This document shows, in pieces, positions 56,601 to 64,000 of a DNA stretch of 64,000 bases (its first letter is position 1; each line of letters begins with the position of its first letter). A program made the translations under genes and the position numbers. Origin of the DNA: Vulcanisaeta sp. JCM 16161 (GTDB lineage: Archaea; Thermoproteota; Thermoprotei; Thermoproteales; Thermocladiaceae); NCBI RefSeq assembly GCF_001316285.1, contig NZ_BBDO01000003.1:198729-262728 (forward strand), written 5' to 3'. The notes beneath the pieces were generated by a model. The model searched no databases, was not told the origin of the DNA, and worked only from the letters and a program-made list of their open reading frames with translations.

Positions 56601-57725
56601 ATGGAGGTGGCGGTAATTGATAGGGTGATTGAGAATATTAGGTCGTTACCGATCAAGTGCGCACTCGCGGCCATATCAGGTGGGGTTGATAGTACGACTG
56701 CGGCGGTCCTCGTGAGGAGGGCCATTGGTGATAGGCTTAGGGCTGTATTCATAGATACGGGCTTCATGAGAATGAACGAGCCAATGCACGTTAGGGAATC
56801 GCTCAAAGACATCCTTACGATAGAGGTGATTGATGCGCGTGATAGGTTTTACCGTGAATTGCTTGGGCTTAGTGACGCTGAGGAGAAGAGGGTTAGGTTT
56901 AGGGAGACGTTTTATACGGTGCTTTCGGAGGTTGCCAGGGAATACGGTTGTGACTGGCTTGTCCAGGGCACAATAGCCCCCGACTGGATCGAGACCAGGG
57001 GTGGAATTAAGACGCAGCACAACGTGCTTGAGCAGATAGGCATAGACACTGCCTCGAAATACGGCTTCAAACTCCTCGAGCCACTTAAGGAGTTTTATAA
57101 GGACCAGGTCAGGGAGTTGGCGAGGGCGCTCGGTATACCGATTGGGATAGTCAATAGGCAGCCGTTCCCAGGGCCCGGGCTCAGTATTAGGGCTGTGGGT
57201 GAGTTAACGCTTGAGAAGCTTGACGTGGTCAGGAGGGCCACGCAAATCGTCGAGAGGAGGTTGGAGGGCCTAGGCCTGAGTCAGTGGTTCGCCGCTGCAT
57301 GGGAGTATGACGTGGTTTATAGCGAGGATTTGTCAAGGATGGTTAGTGGGCTTGGCGGTCTCAATGCATACCTATTTAGGGTTAGGGCTACGGGTGTTAA
57401 GGGTGATTCCAGGTCCTACGGAAACGTGGTGCTGGTTAGGGGGGACCCAGGTAATTGGGGCCTGGTCTATGACCTATATAGGTACCTGGGCGCATCACCG
57501 GACGTCACTCACGTGGTTTATGAATTAATGGGGAGGGGTTCCGGTAGGTACTTCGTCTCGATAAGGGCTGTGCTCACTGAGGACTTCATGACCGCTGACG
57601 TAGCCAGGATACCGCGTGGCATGCTCATGGAGATTGCCCAGGAGGTGCTGATTAATGATGATAGGGTTGCCGCAGTTGGTTATGACGTGACGCCGAAGCC
57701 CCCAGCTACGATTGAGTATGAGTGA
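56601..57725 (+). CDS. guaA: GMP synthase ATP-pyrophosphatase subunit
   Basis: N-type ATP pyrophosphatase that adenylates XMP. It shows AAISGGVDSTTAAVLV (SGGxDS loop), FIDTGFMRMNE, WLVQGTIAPDWIETRGGIKT in two parts, and PFPGPGLSIRAVGE. The C-terminal dimerisation domain ends AAVGYDVTPKPPATIEYE, the conserved family C terminus. Length 374 residues, frame unbroken. GATATTTAAACAG (56568-56580) is a TATA box ~25 nt before ATG. Confidence 0.94.
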   Translation: MEVAVIDRVIENIRSLPIKCALAAISGGVDSTTAAVLVRRAIGDRLRAVFIDTGFMRMNEPMHVRESLKDILTIEVIDARDRFYRELLGLSDAEEKRVRFRETFYTVLSEVAREYGCDWLVQGTIAPDWIETRGGIKTQHNVLEQIGIDTASKYGFKLLEPLKEFYKDQVRELARALGIPIGIVNRQPFPGPGLSIRAVGELTLEKLDVVRRATQIVERRLEGLGLSQWFAAAWEYDVVYSEDLSRMVSGLGGLNAYLFRVRATGVKGDSRSYGNVVLVRGDPGNWGLVYDLYRYLGASPDVTHVVYELMGRGSGRYFVSIRAVLTEDFMTADVARIPRGMLMEIAQEVLINDDRVAAVGYDVTPKPPATIEYE

Positions 57726-57727
57726 TG

Positions 57728-58289
57728 TTAACGGAGTAACCTCATTAATTTAGCAACGAAGTCCTCACCAAAGTAATCACTCAATCTCAACCTCCTTATC
57801 ACGGACTCGGAGTCTAAGCCCTGGGCCTGGTTTCTAATGACCTCACCAACCTCCCATGGAAACAAAACCCACCTATCAGTGACACCGACGTAGAAGTCGG
57901 GCTTAACCCTTGACCAGGCTTAACATAGAGCGTCGCCACCCTAACCTCCCTGGCGCCGTAGAACTTAAGTAAATCTTTGGCGGTAGCAGCGTCTTACCCG
58001 TATCGGCCACGTCATCCACCACCAAGACACTCCTACCCCTCAAATCACGTATTATTGGGTAAGTAATGACGGGCTCCTCGCCCTGGCCAACCCTCGTACC
58101 ATAACTCACAAGTCCGAGAACCACCAAGTCATCAACACCGAGGAAGTCGGAGACCAGCTTACCCACTATGTATCCACCCCTGAGTATTGCAATTATTGAG
58201 TCAGGCCTATAGCCTGATTCCTTAATCATTAATGATAGGTCCAGCGTTAAATTAACGAGCTCCTGCCAATTAAGGATTAGGAATTCCAT
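57728..58289 (-). CDS. Purine phosphoribosyltransferase
   Basis: About 190 residues in three frames (shifts near 57985 and 57920). PRPP-binding loop VLVVDDVADTGKTL with the two aspartates, and RPDSIIAILRGGYIVGKLVS upstream. The end reads VKPDFYVGVTDRWVLFPWE, the tail typical of the Gpt/Hpt-like xanthine-guanine group. Convergent to GMP synthase with 2 bp between the stops. Role: salvage of guanine or xanthine to the nucleotide. Confidence 0.82.
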
Positions 58290-58387
58290 TAATCAACTCA
58301 ATTAAACAATATGTTAAAAGGCTTTCCTCGCGCAGGTAATAATCCTCACCATAAGCAATTAAATGAATTAATTAAATAATCTTAAGG

Positions 58388-58500
58388 CAAGGGAGGGTTT
58401 GCCCCCTGCATGCACCCACACCATTGGGTCCCAGCGGCCCGGTTTTGCCGGGTCGTTGGGTGGCCCAATGGTGTGAATGCAAGGCAGGTATGGGCTCTCT
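58388..58500. ncRNA. Candidate structured RNA 1 (unknown family)
   Basis: A GC-rich block in an AT-rich spacer. From the outside in: GGGAG 58391-58395 with CTCTC 58495-58499; CCTGC 58405-58409 with GCAGG 58484-58488; TGCA with TGCA; CACACCATTGGG 58417-58428 with CCCAATGGTGTG 58464-58475 (12 perfect bp); and a 13-bp helix 58430-58442/58448-58460 with GT pairs and a TTTTG loop. Upstream is a TATA-like AATTAAATAATC and downstream a T-rich run (CTTACTTTTT). Not recognised as RNase P, SRP, 5S or tRNA. The strand is inferred from the promoter and T-run; the complement would also fold. Confidence 0.6.
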
Positions 58501-58680
58501 ATGTCTTACTTTTTCTCTGTATTTATATTAATTATCATTCTCGATGTTGTCTATAATATTTAAAGGATATTCCTAAAATTCTCCATGAGATACATGTGTA
58601 ATGTACTTTATTGCCTCTTTTTTATTTTACTTTTCATTTGGGATAGAAAATAATTTAAGCTTATCTGGAATAGAAACAGT

Positions 58681-58896
58681 GTGAAGAAGACCCTTAAGTG
58701 CCCTGGTATGGAGTTGGATAGATTCCTCGACTGCGCATTTAGGGCTATTGTTAAGGCTAAGTTGGGCCTCGTGGATAAGGACGAGGCACTTGATGCACTT
58801 TGGGAGTATCTCGTGAACATAGACTATGAAGTAAAGATTCTCGAAAGGAGGATCAGTATGGGTGATATCACGGAAAAGGAAGCCAATGACGACTAG
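58681..58896 (+). CDS. Small helical protein, unknown
   Basis: 71 residues from a GTG at 58681. Predicted three-helix protein (GMELDRFLDCAFRAIVKAK, KDEALDALWEYLVNIDYE, VKILERRISMGDITEKEA). AATTTAAGCTTA at 58651-58662 is a TATA-like element ~25 nt before the start, which supports a real leaderless gene. No family recognised. Confidence 0.55.
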   Translation: MKKTLKCPGMELDRFLDCAFRAIVKAKLGLVDKDEALDALWEYLVNIDYEVKILERRISMGDITEKEANDD

Positions 58897-59299
58897 GTAG
58901 TTTTTCCTTTAGAGTTAGCTTAGCTATGTATACCTCTAATTCCCAATTTTTATGGGAGGTGTAAGGGAGTTACTAAGTTTAGTATCAGGCTAAGACTTCG
59001 AACTCAATACCTTAGTCATACTAGGCACTGCCCTGTTTAGGCAATGCACGGTTAAGAAACCACAGTCATCGCCTAATCATTACATTTATTTCCTCATATT
59101 AGTAACATCAATCATGCACAAACCCACCTGATGAATACAGTCATAACTAGAGAAGCACTTGCCACAGTCATGCCCCCATTGAATTCGTAATGCACCGATT
59201 TAACGCATGACTCTTAAATTAATGCCCTCTATTAAATACTACGCCTGAGGAACGCCTTAATGGGCGAGTGCTCATAAACAGTAAAGCCACTTAACCCCG
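58897..59299. other. Intergenic, no gene seen
   Basis: About 400 bp of AT-rich DNA with stops in all frames. The only repeats noted are three copies of ACAGTCAT (59062, 59137 and 59164), too short to be meaningful alone. No convincing RNA fold or ORF is visible. Confidence 0.5.
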
Positions 59300-59350
59300 C
59301 TCGGCTCACTTTCTCTGAACACCCGAAGTAAAAAAAGTTCTGTGAAATAG
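59300..59350 (+). promoter_or_regulatory. Shared upstream element, copy 1
   Basis: About 51 bp directly before the surface-protein gene at 59351. It shares the pattern CTCG--TCACTTT, then GAAGTAAAAAAAG, then C-GTG-A-TAG with copy 2 at 61327-61378. The A7 run (59330-59336) sits at the TATA distance from the likely start. Probably a common promoter and regulator site. Confidence 0.6.
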
Positions 59351-60239
59351 ATGGTTTTGATGAGTATGGGTTCCAAGTCAAGGCTTTTGCTTGCTGCCGC
59401 CGTGGTCATAGTCGCAGTTGCTGCCGTCTCATTCGTGGTTAGGTACTTCCTCATACCCAGGCCCTTCTACTCATCGTACATAATACCTAAGGCTATTGAT
59501 TACGGCTTTCTCTATTGCAACAATCATCTCATAGTTATTCCTGGAAATTCAATGGTTATTCTCCGTTATCATGTTCATGGTGATGTAACCGTCAATGGCG
59601 TGGTCATTTACATGGCTTTCCCAGCTGACCTAATTAATGAGACCTTAAGCGCCTTCTCGAGACTGCCGAACGAGTGATGCCATGATGCTCAGTGTCTATG
59701 TTAATGGCAAGTTAATTGCGTGAATAATGACTCATCGCCGATCTTTGGTTTAAAGGCTTCTGTGAGTATACCATATCATTACAGTAACGAGACCGTGACC
59801 TTCTGGCAACTACTGAGATTGAGAAATGAGACGCACACCCTAGTTGAGTACACGAGCTATGGGGTCGCCCTCCCAACGATTATCCTCACGCCAAGTGATA
59901 CCCTGACAGTCATCATCTACTCGGCGGTACCCTACGCATTACCTTCGTGCGCCGTGACCAACGAGAGTTCCGAGGTTGGGTTAATGATTGAGGAGCATTG
60001 GATTGGTTGATCGGCGTTTATGGCGTAGCCAATGCCACACCAACGGCTGAGCAACTATACGAGGAGGCAGGTACATAACCGAGGAACCAATCATATACGT
60101 AATCAACGTTGCAAGTCCAATAGGCCAACTACCGCAGGAATTAACGCCTGGACTTACCGTTAGTGCAAGGCCGTTTATTACTGGGTACGCCCCATCATTC
60201 GCGATTGGGCAAGCACTACCACCAACAAGCAGTGGGTGA
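59351..60239 (+). CDS. Secreted or membrane-anchored protein of unknown function
   Basis: About 295 residues joined from three or four frames (shifts near 59675, 59720 and 60010-60080). It begins with a TM/signal segment (LLLAAAVVIVAVAAVSFVV). The rest is beta-rich with N-glycosylation sequons (NETLS, NETVT, NESSE) and strands such as VIVIPGNSMVILRYHVHGD and TLTVIIYSAVPYALPS. The last frame ends FITGYAPSFAIGQALPPTSSG. The ATG at 59360 is an alternative start. It overlaps the next gene by 4 nt, so a two-gene operon of exported proteins is likely. Confidence 0.6.
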
Positions 60240-61116
60240 TAGATATGGTGGGCAAGCATAAGGTTATCTCGGTAATCGTGGTATTACTCCTTATAGTACT
60301 AACCGTGTTAATGGCGCTACCGAGACAGGCCGCCGCGCAAAGCAATTCCTGCACGCAGGCCATTGGCAACTGCAATTATGAAATCACGACAAATGGGATA
60401 ACACTAAGCTTCGTTAGTGCTCAGGCGTATATAACGAACACGATGACCGTGCAGTCCTACACCTGGGGAGACAGTACTTGCATTACTATATAATCCGGAC
60501 ATAAATATGGTGTGCGGTCCACTTGCCTGGTACTACGGAAGCACCGGGTATTGGGACCAGGGGGTTATAGCATACGGTGTGGTGGAGAACCCACCAGGGC
60601 AACCGGGCACCATAGGTAATTTATACCTCATGGTACAGGCATATAATTGTTCAGGATATTTAGTATGGAGTAATCTACCTCCTGACCTCAGCCAACCCAC
60701 GGCTACGGACGTCCCATGGCCGCTTACCTCAGGCTCTGAGTGGGGCATCACATATTATGTTGGTAGTAATGGCTTAATTAGCCAGGTTTATGAGTATCTG
60801 TACATACCAGTTAATGGAGGGGAGTATTATCAACAATACTTAGCAAACATAACCATCCCATCCCAATACACTAATCGTTGGTACAGGTCCAACGTGATTT
60901 GGGCCGGTAGCCCTTGGCGGTGGTTCAGTGAGCTTTTACCCAGGTGGTTCCGGCCAGTTCCTCTATAACTCCAACCCATCCCATGTAAACCTATATCAAG
61001 GCCCATTAACCGCCAATGCTGCGGAGAGCTCCAACGTAAACTATACACAAATGTATACTCCACCACCAAACACATGCACCCTATACGAATTATACCAGGA
61101 CTTCCAGACAACGTAG
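60236..61116 (+). CDS. Secreted beta-rich protein, unknown family
   Basis: About 290 residues in three frames (shifts near 60492 and 60925). A clear signal peptide (VISVIVVLLLIVLTVLMAL) ends in RQAAAQS, a plausible cleavage site. The mature part is aromatic- and glycine-rich (GPLAWYYGSTGYWDQGVIAY, NLYLMVQAYNCSGYLVW), reminiscent of a lectin-like or glutamic-peptidase-like beta sandwich, but no catalytic residues could be aligned. There are four to five cysteines for disulfides. Start at GTG 60236 or ATG 60245, overlapping the upstream stop. Confidence 0.55.
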
Positions 61117-61326
61117 TTTAGCCACAGCATAGGGCCTTAACTCAAAACCAACCCCCTTCTATCCCATGCCCTTCCCAACTTCCTGGCAATCAGTTAGTGC
61201 CTCTCCCCTGAGGTTTATGTACGAAACCCAGCCACTAAAGATGCAGTTGCGACTATGGTATTCCATTAACGGGAACCTTAACAAAAACCTGCTTAATCAC
61301 CACATAATCCACGACGTTCAACCCCA

Positions 61327-61378
61327 CTCGAATCACTTTTTATGAATAGGCGGAGTAAAAAAAAGTCCGGTGGATTAG
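61327..61378 (+). promoter_or_regulatory. Shared upstream element, copy 2
   Basis: 52 bp before the gene at 61394 with the same order of blocks as copy 1: CTCG--TCACTTT, GGAGTAAAAAAAAG and CCGGTGGATTAG. The A8 run (61357-61364) is the probable TATA-like element. It is spaced slightly further from its start codon than copy 1. Confidence 0.6.
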
Positions 61379-61393
61379 GTAAAGCTGATTGTT

Positions 61394-63088
61394 ATGGGGT
61401 TAAGATCGAGGTGGCTACTGTTGATGGCTTTTGTATTTTCAGTAGCATCTGTATTGCTGGTCTCGTTCATAGTGCTCGGCCAGCAGTCTAGGGCTGGCTT
61501 GAGGCCGTTCATGGTGATTAATAGGACTGATTACCAGGTGGATTACTATGAGTTGTCGGTTGGTGAGCCGACGTTGATTATTAGGGGTATGTATGATGGC
61601 TCGCCGGTGCCGATAACCGTGAGCCTATTCGCCTTCACACCAGGCAAGCTGTACGTAGTTGGTTATTACTACGGCGATGGTGCCGTGTCAATAAACCTCA
61701 CGGGCAACCTAATTACGCACGTAGCCAATAGGTGGCTTGGTAGGTATGGCGAGGCCCTATGGCCATCACTAATAGCCTTCATAACGTACACCTCAGGCAA
61801 TAGATCGTGGACTGCGATCACGGTAATTCCCTACGATCCATCCTGGATAGCCGCAAGGAAGCCCATATCGATTGCAGCCACGGTGGAGTTTAGTAGGGTT
61901 AAACCCATACTCATAAAACCCCTGGGTACAGGTGAAGATCCTAACGTAAATCCCACCACGATCACAAGCCCAGGGGGTGGTGAGGAGTACTTTGGCTACA
62001 TGTATATGGGCAGTTGCCTGGGTAATAGCGTTGTTGAGAGTGCCGCAAACCAATTGACTGAGAATTACGGGAGTAATGTAGCCATTTGGGAGCCTGTGGA
62101 GTGTGAGGAGCTTGAGGGTCCAATACCGCTGATATTCGTTGGCTGGAGCCAGAACGCAATACAAAACAGCATACAGTTTATATCTATTACCGATTTCTCA
62201 GGAACTGCGCAAAAGGGCTCCGGGCTTTATGGTGTCGTCAACATAACGTATCCCGAGGCATCACCCCCAACATCGCAATTATCACTCGTAGGCCCAACAA
62301 TAACGTTTAATAGTAATTATAATTTGCAGGTTGAATATGCATCGTTTGTTGGCGGCTATGTGAACAATGAGGGAGGGGTTGGAGATGTTGTTATTGAGTA
62401 TGGTTCATCAACAAGTTCAACACTGTCGGGAACGGCCTTGACGTACACGGTCCCTAGTCAGGGATTCGTATACCTTGGTCTATATGGGAATATTTCCTAC
62501 GTATCCTTTGAGGAGTACGTGTATGGTCAACCAATAAATGCCTGGGCTAATGGCACAATGCCGCTATCGATCTCTCCAAGCGAGATCTCCGGTGATGCTC
62601 TCTTTATATATCCTGGCCTTGACACCGGTAATGGTCCCATCACGGGGATGTTCACGGCAATACTCTATGACTACCAGACGACGGGCCAACTACCAATAAG
62701 CCTATTGGACGGATACTCATACCCAGTAAACCAGCAATGCAGCAACGCACCGCCAGCGACGCAGACTGGTTCGAACCAAATATCCTACACCCTGAGCGCC
62801 GTGACGAATACCTACTCGCCTAACCCCATTGGGTGGGCTTACTTGGCGGGTTCCCTAGTGGCCGGAATATTCCTCACCTATTTACCTTTGTGGCTACAAA
62901 TCACCGCTGGTTCGGCAATCACAATCCTAGGCGTCTTTATACCCACTAACCTATTCTACAATAATCAATTTGCGCTGCAGGCCACTGTATATATTAATTA
63001 TTACGCTTCCTCCACCAAATCGTTCTATGTCACGCTCTTAGGCACGCAACAAGCCTCAAACGCCCAGGGGCTCTACCAATGGGTATGA
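61394..63088 (+). CDS. Large secreted surface protein, unknown
   Basis: 564 residues with no frame break. Signal peptide LLLMAFVFSVASVLLVSFI. Mature beta-rich segments with S/T/G/Y-rich stretches (YGSSTSSTLSGTALTYTVP, TGMFTAILYDYQTTGQLP). Near residues 490-535 is a strongly hydrophobic stretch (AYLAGSLVAGIFLTYLPLW, then ITAGSAITILGVFIP) that could be a membrane hairpin, followed by ~35 hydrophilic residues. Several N-x-S/T sites. No family recognised. Its length and promoter suggest a major cell-surface component. Confidence 0.65.
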   Translation: MGLRSRWLLLMAFVFSVASVLLVSFIVLGQQSRAGLRPFMVINRTDYQVDYYELSVGEPTLIIRGMYDGSPVPITVSLFAFTPGKLYVVGYYYGDGAVSINLTGNLITHVANRWLGRYGEALWPSLIAFITYTSGNRSWTAITVIPYDPSWIAARKPISIAATVEFSRVKPILIKPLGTGEDPNVNPTTITSPGGGEEYFGYMYMGSCLGNSVVESAANQLTENYGSNVAIWEPVECEELEGPIPLIFVGWSQNAIQNSIQFISITDFSGTAQKGSGLYGVVNITYPEASPPTSQLSLVGPTITFNSNYNLQVEYASFVGGYVNNEGGVGDVVIEYGSSTSSTLSGTALTYTVPSQGFVYLGLYGNISYVSFEEYVYGQPINAWANGTMPLSISPSEISGDALFIYPGLDTGNGPITGMFTAILYDYQTTGQLPISLLDGYSYPVNQQCSNAPPATQTGSNQISYTLSAVTNTYSPNPIGWAYLAGSLVAGIFLTYLPLWLQITAGSAITILGVFIPTNLFYNNQFALQATVYINYYASSTKSFYVTLLGTQQASNAQGLYQWV

Positions 63089-63494
63089 TAATAAACGAGA
63101 CTAAGTACTACCTAGGTATTCAAAGCTGTCAAAGCTAACCACCGGCAGGCTAATCGCCAAGGCCATGAGGTGTTCAGGGAAAATGCTTAATGAGATAATG
63201 AGCGAGGGCAGGACAAGGAGAGCATAGTTGATGAAAACTAAACCACTACATAAGGAATTCCCTTTCAAGTGATTGCATGGTTACGTTCGCGAATTAATCA
63301 ATTCCTCATGATGATGTAGCTAATAATCATTATTAGATTATAAATGCGTGAGTCATGGGATCATTAGTTCTGATCCACACATTCAAAATTAGCGCCACCT
63401 GAATGTGTGACCCAACTCGTAGTAACCAGTGTAGAAACACGGCTTAAAACTTGGTTCTTTAATACTTAAACTAGTTAATAGCTTGTTATGATGT
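63089..63494. other. Intergenic with remnant ORF and palindrome
   Basis: About 400 bp. A short open stretch (63155-63230) reads LTTGRLIAKAMRCSGKMLNE before a stop, probably a gene remnant. CTAATAATCATTATTAG (63320-63336) is a perfect palindrome around one central base. The rest is AT-rich and without recognised features. Confidence 0.45.
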
Positions 63495-63585
63495 GCGGGG
63501 TGGGGCTAGACCCGCGTGAGTGAAAGGGTGCAGAGCTGACCCGTGATGACTGGCCACTAGGCCGATGGGGGCCAGCCCACCCCGC
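63495..63585. ncRNA. Candidate structured RNA 2 (possible C/D-box-like)
   Basis: A GC-rich 91-nt block bounded by GCGGGGTGGGGCT (63495-63507) and AGCCCACCCCGC (63574-63585), which pair with one bulge. Inside lie CTGA (63535-63538), TGATGA (63544-63549) and CCGA (63562-63565), with ~12-nt intervals that mimic guide regions of an archaeal C/D-box RNA; the C box (GTGAGTGA, 63516-63523) and D box are imperfect. CTGGCC and GGCCAG (63549-63554 and 63569-63574) can also pair. Family unknown. Confidence 0.5.
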
Positions 63586-63647
63586 TGTTTAGGTTATGCC
63601 TATTGGGGCTTATAGGCTTTTCTCTTAGGGAAAAGCGGGTAAGCCAA

Positions 63648-64000
63648 TCACTGGTAAAGCAAGCACGGTGTACGCCTCAGATACCATTGCCTCGGTTTTT
63701 CGCGCCTTGGTGACCAGTAGTGCTCTATGAGTACCCTGTGCTCTAAAGGTGGTGCCCTTCCCTGCAGGGTGTTGATAATGGACTCGGGCACTCCCTGGCT
63801 GATCACACATGTTGCGAAGAGTTTATGGGGTCCATGGGGTTTGGCTTTGTTGGTTGTGGCTACGTGTTAATTCCGTAACAGCTCGACCATGTACTTCATG
63901 GTCCTGCTTAGTGTTACTTCCCTCTCATTGGTTTCGTCTCCACAGACGTACCTTACCTTGACTGTTTTCGGCTCATTGCTCGTTATTACGTAGGTTGCTC
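63648..64000 (-). pseudogene. Tyrosine integrase C-terminal remnant, cut by window edge
   Basis: The frame enters from the right edge (KTVKVRYVCGDETNEREV, then TMKYMVELLRN), stops at TAA 63867-63869, and continues in the same frame as KPHGPHKLFATCVISQGVPE, SIINTLQGRAPP and RVLIEHYWSP, stop at 63648. HKLFAT...GVPESIINTLQGR...HYWSP resembles the last part of archaeal virus-type (SSV/pNOB-like) tyrosine recombinases, with the H-x-x-R/K box and the nucleophilic tyrosine. The in-frame stop suggests decay, but an indel cannot be excluded. Confidence 0.5.

Noticed and set aside
58388..58500. Type T (minimal) RNase P RNA, known from Vulcanisaeta and Pyrobaculum
   Set aside because: The universally conserved P4 sequences (such as GAAAGUCC-like and ACAGAAA-like blocks) are absent; only the long hairpin is present.
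58897..59299. CRISPR or small repeat array based on ACAGTCAT copies
   Set aside because: Only three 8-nt copies with irregular spacing and no longer repeat unit.

Overview
The window looks like a hyperthermophilic, probably acidophilic crenarchaeon of the Thermoproteales, most like the Vulcanisaeta/Caldivirga branch. The evidence is a 16S-23S rRNA operon with no spacer tRNA and no linked 5S, leaderless promoters (TATA element about 25 nt before the start codon), GTG/TTG starts, a herA-mre11-rad50 operon, aIF1 and Rpo7, a two-gene GMP synthase, thermopsin, and a cytochrome bd of the two-CydA type. The genus is inferred; no database comparison was possible. The sequence carries at least 50 apparent single-base frameshifts spread across housekeeping and accessory genes, while the rRNAs look intact. 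This pattern fits uncorrected indel errors in a draft assembly better than gene decay. Most long genes below are therefore given as composite spans that cross frame changes.

Layout. 1-2740: hypothetical genes on the minus strand, an AAA ATPase under a double palindromic operator, and an AT-rich patch with an EVE-domain protein and a nuclease-like coiled-coil protein. 2933-7470: a CydA/CydA'-like quinol oxidase followed by a Tat-exported beta-helix protein. 7536-15127: a pilus- or Tad-like locus with an archaeal pilin, a T2SF membrane protein, a VirB11/GspE-type ATPase, three MinD/ParA-like ATPases and small coiled-coil or membrane partners. 15287-18124: Lhr helicase. 18297-22906: 16S and 23S rRNA with processing stems. 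23124-26002: MTA phosphorylase, aIF1, Rpo7 and two unknowns. 26043-28303: ABC exporter. 28409-31259: methyltransferase, PIN/antitoxin-like pair, ATPase, single-domain aspartic protease. 31469-36355: ClC channel, YhfC-like membrane protein, cation/proton antiporter, ADP-forming acyl-CoA synthetase alpha subunit. 36382-42854: secreted protein and the herA-mre11-rad50 end-resection operon. 42964-47020: a threonine-synthase-like pseudoenzyme fused to a winged helix, an HTH-CBS regulator, a zinc-finger protein, a tRNA splicing endonuclease and a membrane protein. 47017-49199: thermopsin. 49269-55744: transporters (MFS, EamA, TauE with DUF1634, APC permease) and an amidohydrolase. 55934-58289: GMP synthase subunits and a purine phosphoribosyltransferase. 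58290-64000: two candidate structured RNAs, secreted proteins sharing an upstream element, and an integrase remnant.

The most interesting candidates are the pilus-like locus with three MinD/ParA ATPases, the PLP pseudoenzyme-winged helix fusion that lacks the catalytic lysine, two GC-rich folded RNAs in AT-rich intergenic DNA, the duplicated upstream element of the surface-protein genes, and the tandem palindromes over the start of the AAA ATPase gene.
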